Shown here in pieces: positions 62,627-64,000 of a stretch of DNA of 64,000 nucleotides. A model generated the notes under the pieces. That model saw nothing but the letters and a program-made list of their open reading frames with translations, had not been told where the DNA came from and did no database searches. The stretch is from Pseudomonas sp. QS1027 (GTDB lineage: Bacteria; Pseudomonadota; Gammaproteobacteria; Pseudomonadales; Pseudomonadaceae), in contig NZ_PHSU01000021.1 of assembly GCF_002814235.1 (NCBI RefSeq), forward strand, positions 62,001-126,000, read 5' to 3'. A program made the position numbers and the translations under genes. Every line of letters begins with the position of its first letter. Positions within the stretch are counted from its first letter, which is position 1.

Positions 62627-62923
62627 CTAACGTGTTGGAACCGGCTGGTAGTAGTAGCCCGGCGGCGGCGGCGGCGGTGCCTGGTAGTAAACCGGCTGCG
62701 GTTGCTGGACGTATACCGGCTGCGGCTGAACATAAACCGGTTGTTGAACGTAGACCGGAGGCTGGGAGTTGGCGACAACCGTCCCCACTACCGCGGCGCC
62801 GACCACGCCACCCAGGACGGCCGCGCCCCAACCGTACCCACCACGGGCCTCAGCCTGCCCCGCAACGGCGAGTACGCCCAGGAGCACGACGGCTATTTTT
62901 GCTCTTGAGAGCGGAGTAATCAT
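62627..62923 (-). CDS. Secreted Pro/Tyr/Gln/Val-repeat protein
   Basis: A 98-residue precursor with a signal peptide (IAVVLLGVLAVAGQAEA), a Gly/Ala/Val hydrophobic segment (GAAVLGGVVGAAVVGTVV) that could be a membrane anchor, and a C-terminal repeat region with PVYVQQ, PVYVQP, PVYVQQ and PVYYQA followed by PPPPPPGYYY. It is likely periplasmic or attached to the envelope. Function unknown. Confidence 0.75.
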   Translation of the reverse strand: MITPLSRAKIAVVLLGVLAVAGQAEARGGYGWGAAVLGGVVGAAVVGTVVANSQPPVYVQQPVYVQPQPVYVQQPQPVYYQAPPPPPPGYYYQPVPTR

Positions 62924-63391
62924 GATAAGTCCTCTTTTTGCACCGAACCGGCTATTTTATAAACTCTCCGGGAATATCTCTCAGACCGTTTTTTCCGGGT
63001 AATACGTCACGCGCCAAAGTAAATACTTGGTAAATCCTGTACCCGATTTGTTACCTGAAACTTTCCATCGCTGCCCGGCAGTTCAAAGAATGCAGAAATC
63101 ACCCCATAAATGAACTGATTACGCCATTTCAACGCCAACTTCCGACCACTTTTCTTGTATATAAATCGATACCCGATATAAAAATCAGCACGCCCTATCG
63201 AATGCACCAGGGTGACGGAGGCATGCCTATACCCTCGCGCCCATCATTTTGACCACGCCTCGAGGGAATGGAAAGCGGCAGGCGACGAGGCCAGAGCCAA
63301 GGCTGATGCCCTGCAGGGTGTCATCAAAGCGCCTCATTCCCCCCGACAGATGTCTGCTACTGTCAGCGGAACTCTGCATGGATGGCCATTG
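62924..63391. other. Mostly non-coding stretch
   Basis: I see no convincing gene. The part up to about 63200 is AT-rich. Frames on both strands exist but lack ribosome binding sites. It holds the promoters of the genes at 62923 and 63392. Confidence 0.45.
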
Positions 63392-63991
63392 ATGGATACT
63401 CAGAACACTGCTCTGCTGAAAGACCTTCTGTCCGCGCGGCGAAGTGTCAGGACCTTCACTGAGAAGCCCCTGAGCTTGACCGCTCTGGACGCGTTTCTTT
63501 ATGCCGGACAGGGCCGCACTTCTAAGGACGGGAAGCGAACCGCACCCTCCGCGCACGCCCTGCATCCACTCACCTTGAGGGTGGTCGTGCGTCAAGTCGA
63601 AGGGCTAGTGCCCGGGGTATACCTGCACGACTCCCCGACAGGAAAGCTCTCCCGAATCGGCGATCTGATCGATCAGGGGACGCTGAGCTCAGCGGCTTTA
63701 GGTGATGAACAGTGGTTGGAAGACGCCCCAGCCGTCATCGCCATCGTCGCCCAGCGGGAAGTGGCCATTGATCGTTTCGCGGAGCAACAAGCCGACGGCC
63801 TGAGGGGAGCACGCTACGTTGATTTCGAAGCTGGGGCAGCCGTTCAAAATATGTATCTGGCTGTCACGGCAGCAGGTCTGGGCGGTGTGGTCGTGATGGG
63901 CTTTGATGACCTCAGGATGAAGGAAGCCTTGCGCCTTGAACGTCCTCTTTTTCCGGTCGCCCTTTTCTGCGTAGGGCATCCTCTCAAATAG
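63392..63991 (+). CDS. Nitroreductase-family (SagB/ThcOx-like) oxidoreductase
   Basis: The 199-residue flavoprotein has RRSVRTFTEKPLSLTALDAF, GQGRTSKDGKRTAPSAHALH (the FMN/PSAHALHP-type signature), and YVDFEAGAAVQNMYLAVTAAGLG. This is the nitroreductase subfamily that includes SagB/ThcOx oxidases. A longer frame opens at 63212, but its extra 60 residues do not fit the family, so the ATG at 63392 is used; the ATG at 63350 is an alternative. The substrate is unknown. Confidence 0.85.
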   Translation: MDTQNTALLKDLLSARRSVRTFTEKPLSLTALDAFLYAGQGRTSKDGKRTAPSAHALHPLTLRVVVRQVEGLVPGVYLHDSPTGKLSRIGDLIDQGTLSSAALGDEQWLEDAPAVIAIVAQREVAIDRFAEQQADGLRGARYVDFEAGAAVQNMYLAVTAAGLGGVVVMGFDDLRMKEALRLERPLFPVALFCVGHPLK

Positions 63992-64000
63992 AACGACGGC

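Noticed and set aside
63007..63207. A 66-residue minus-strand frame with protein-like sequence
   Set aside because: GTG start with no ribosome binding site and no recognised family; kept only as a possibility.

Overview
The window is a piece of a fluorescens-group Pseudomonas chromosome. The evidence is the high-GC codon use, the gene order hemA-prfA-prmC-moeB-murI beside TPR lipoprotein-lolB-ispE-tRNA-Gln-prs-rplY-pth-ychF, and family members (DUF3077, PagL, DUF6543-type giant proteins) typical of that genus.

Layout. (1) 1-6691: the end of a MerR/LitR-like regulator, then a tightly overlapping photolyase operon (phrB, NTF2-like, SDR, FAD oxidoreductase, DUF1365, CFA-type methyltransferase). 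This looks like a light or photo-oxidative-stress response that repairs DNA and remodels membrane lipids. (2) 6725-18855: two giant toxin-like genes on opposite strands around a small YkgJ-type cysteine-cluster gene. The second giant protein carries a TcdA/TcdB-like hydrophobic pore region and a sequence resembling an OTU protease with its cysteine replaced. (3) 18873-31329: conserved core genes for lipid A deacylation, cell wall, translation termination, tetrapyrrole, lipoprotein sorting, isoprenoid and PRPP synthesis, with a tRNA-Gln. (4) 31512-42595: accessory chromosomal genes: a YhcG/DUF1016 nuclease, a DUF3592 protein, a Fic protein behind six helically phased operator-like repeats, a diguanylate cyclase, two chemoreceptors and a fosmidomycin-resistance-type MFS pump.

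(5) 42774-60216: a 17.4-kb P4-like integrative element in the 3' end of tRNA-Met. It has imperfect att repeats, 19-bp repeats near both ends, a P4-type integrase, AlpA, a C4-like antisense RNA that can pair with the ribosome binding site of the next small gene, DUF3077, a DUF927 Toprim primase-helicase, and a replication-origin-like region with GTGAAC repeats. I see no capsid-redirecting genes. Its right half is AT-richer, patchwork cargo that looks like anti-phage defence: a stand-alone OLD-like TOPRIM protein with a zinc-finger/HNH-like partner, a protein with a C-terminal HEPN motif, and a DExH helicase fused to a PD-(D/E)xK nuclease that is bracketed by two 186-bp MITE-like elements. None of these cargo genes matches a named defence system that I can assign with confidence. 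They are the best candidates here for something undescribed.

(6) 60217-64000: flanking chromosome with a decayed DUF3077-like gene, two genes of unknown function, two low-complexity small proteins and a nitroreductase-family gene. Start codons were chosen from ribosome binding sites and family lengths, so several differ from the longest possible reading frame.
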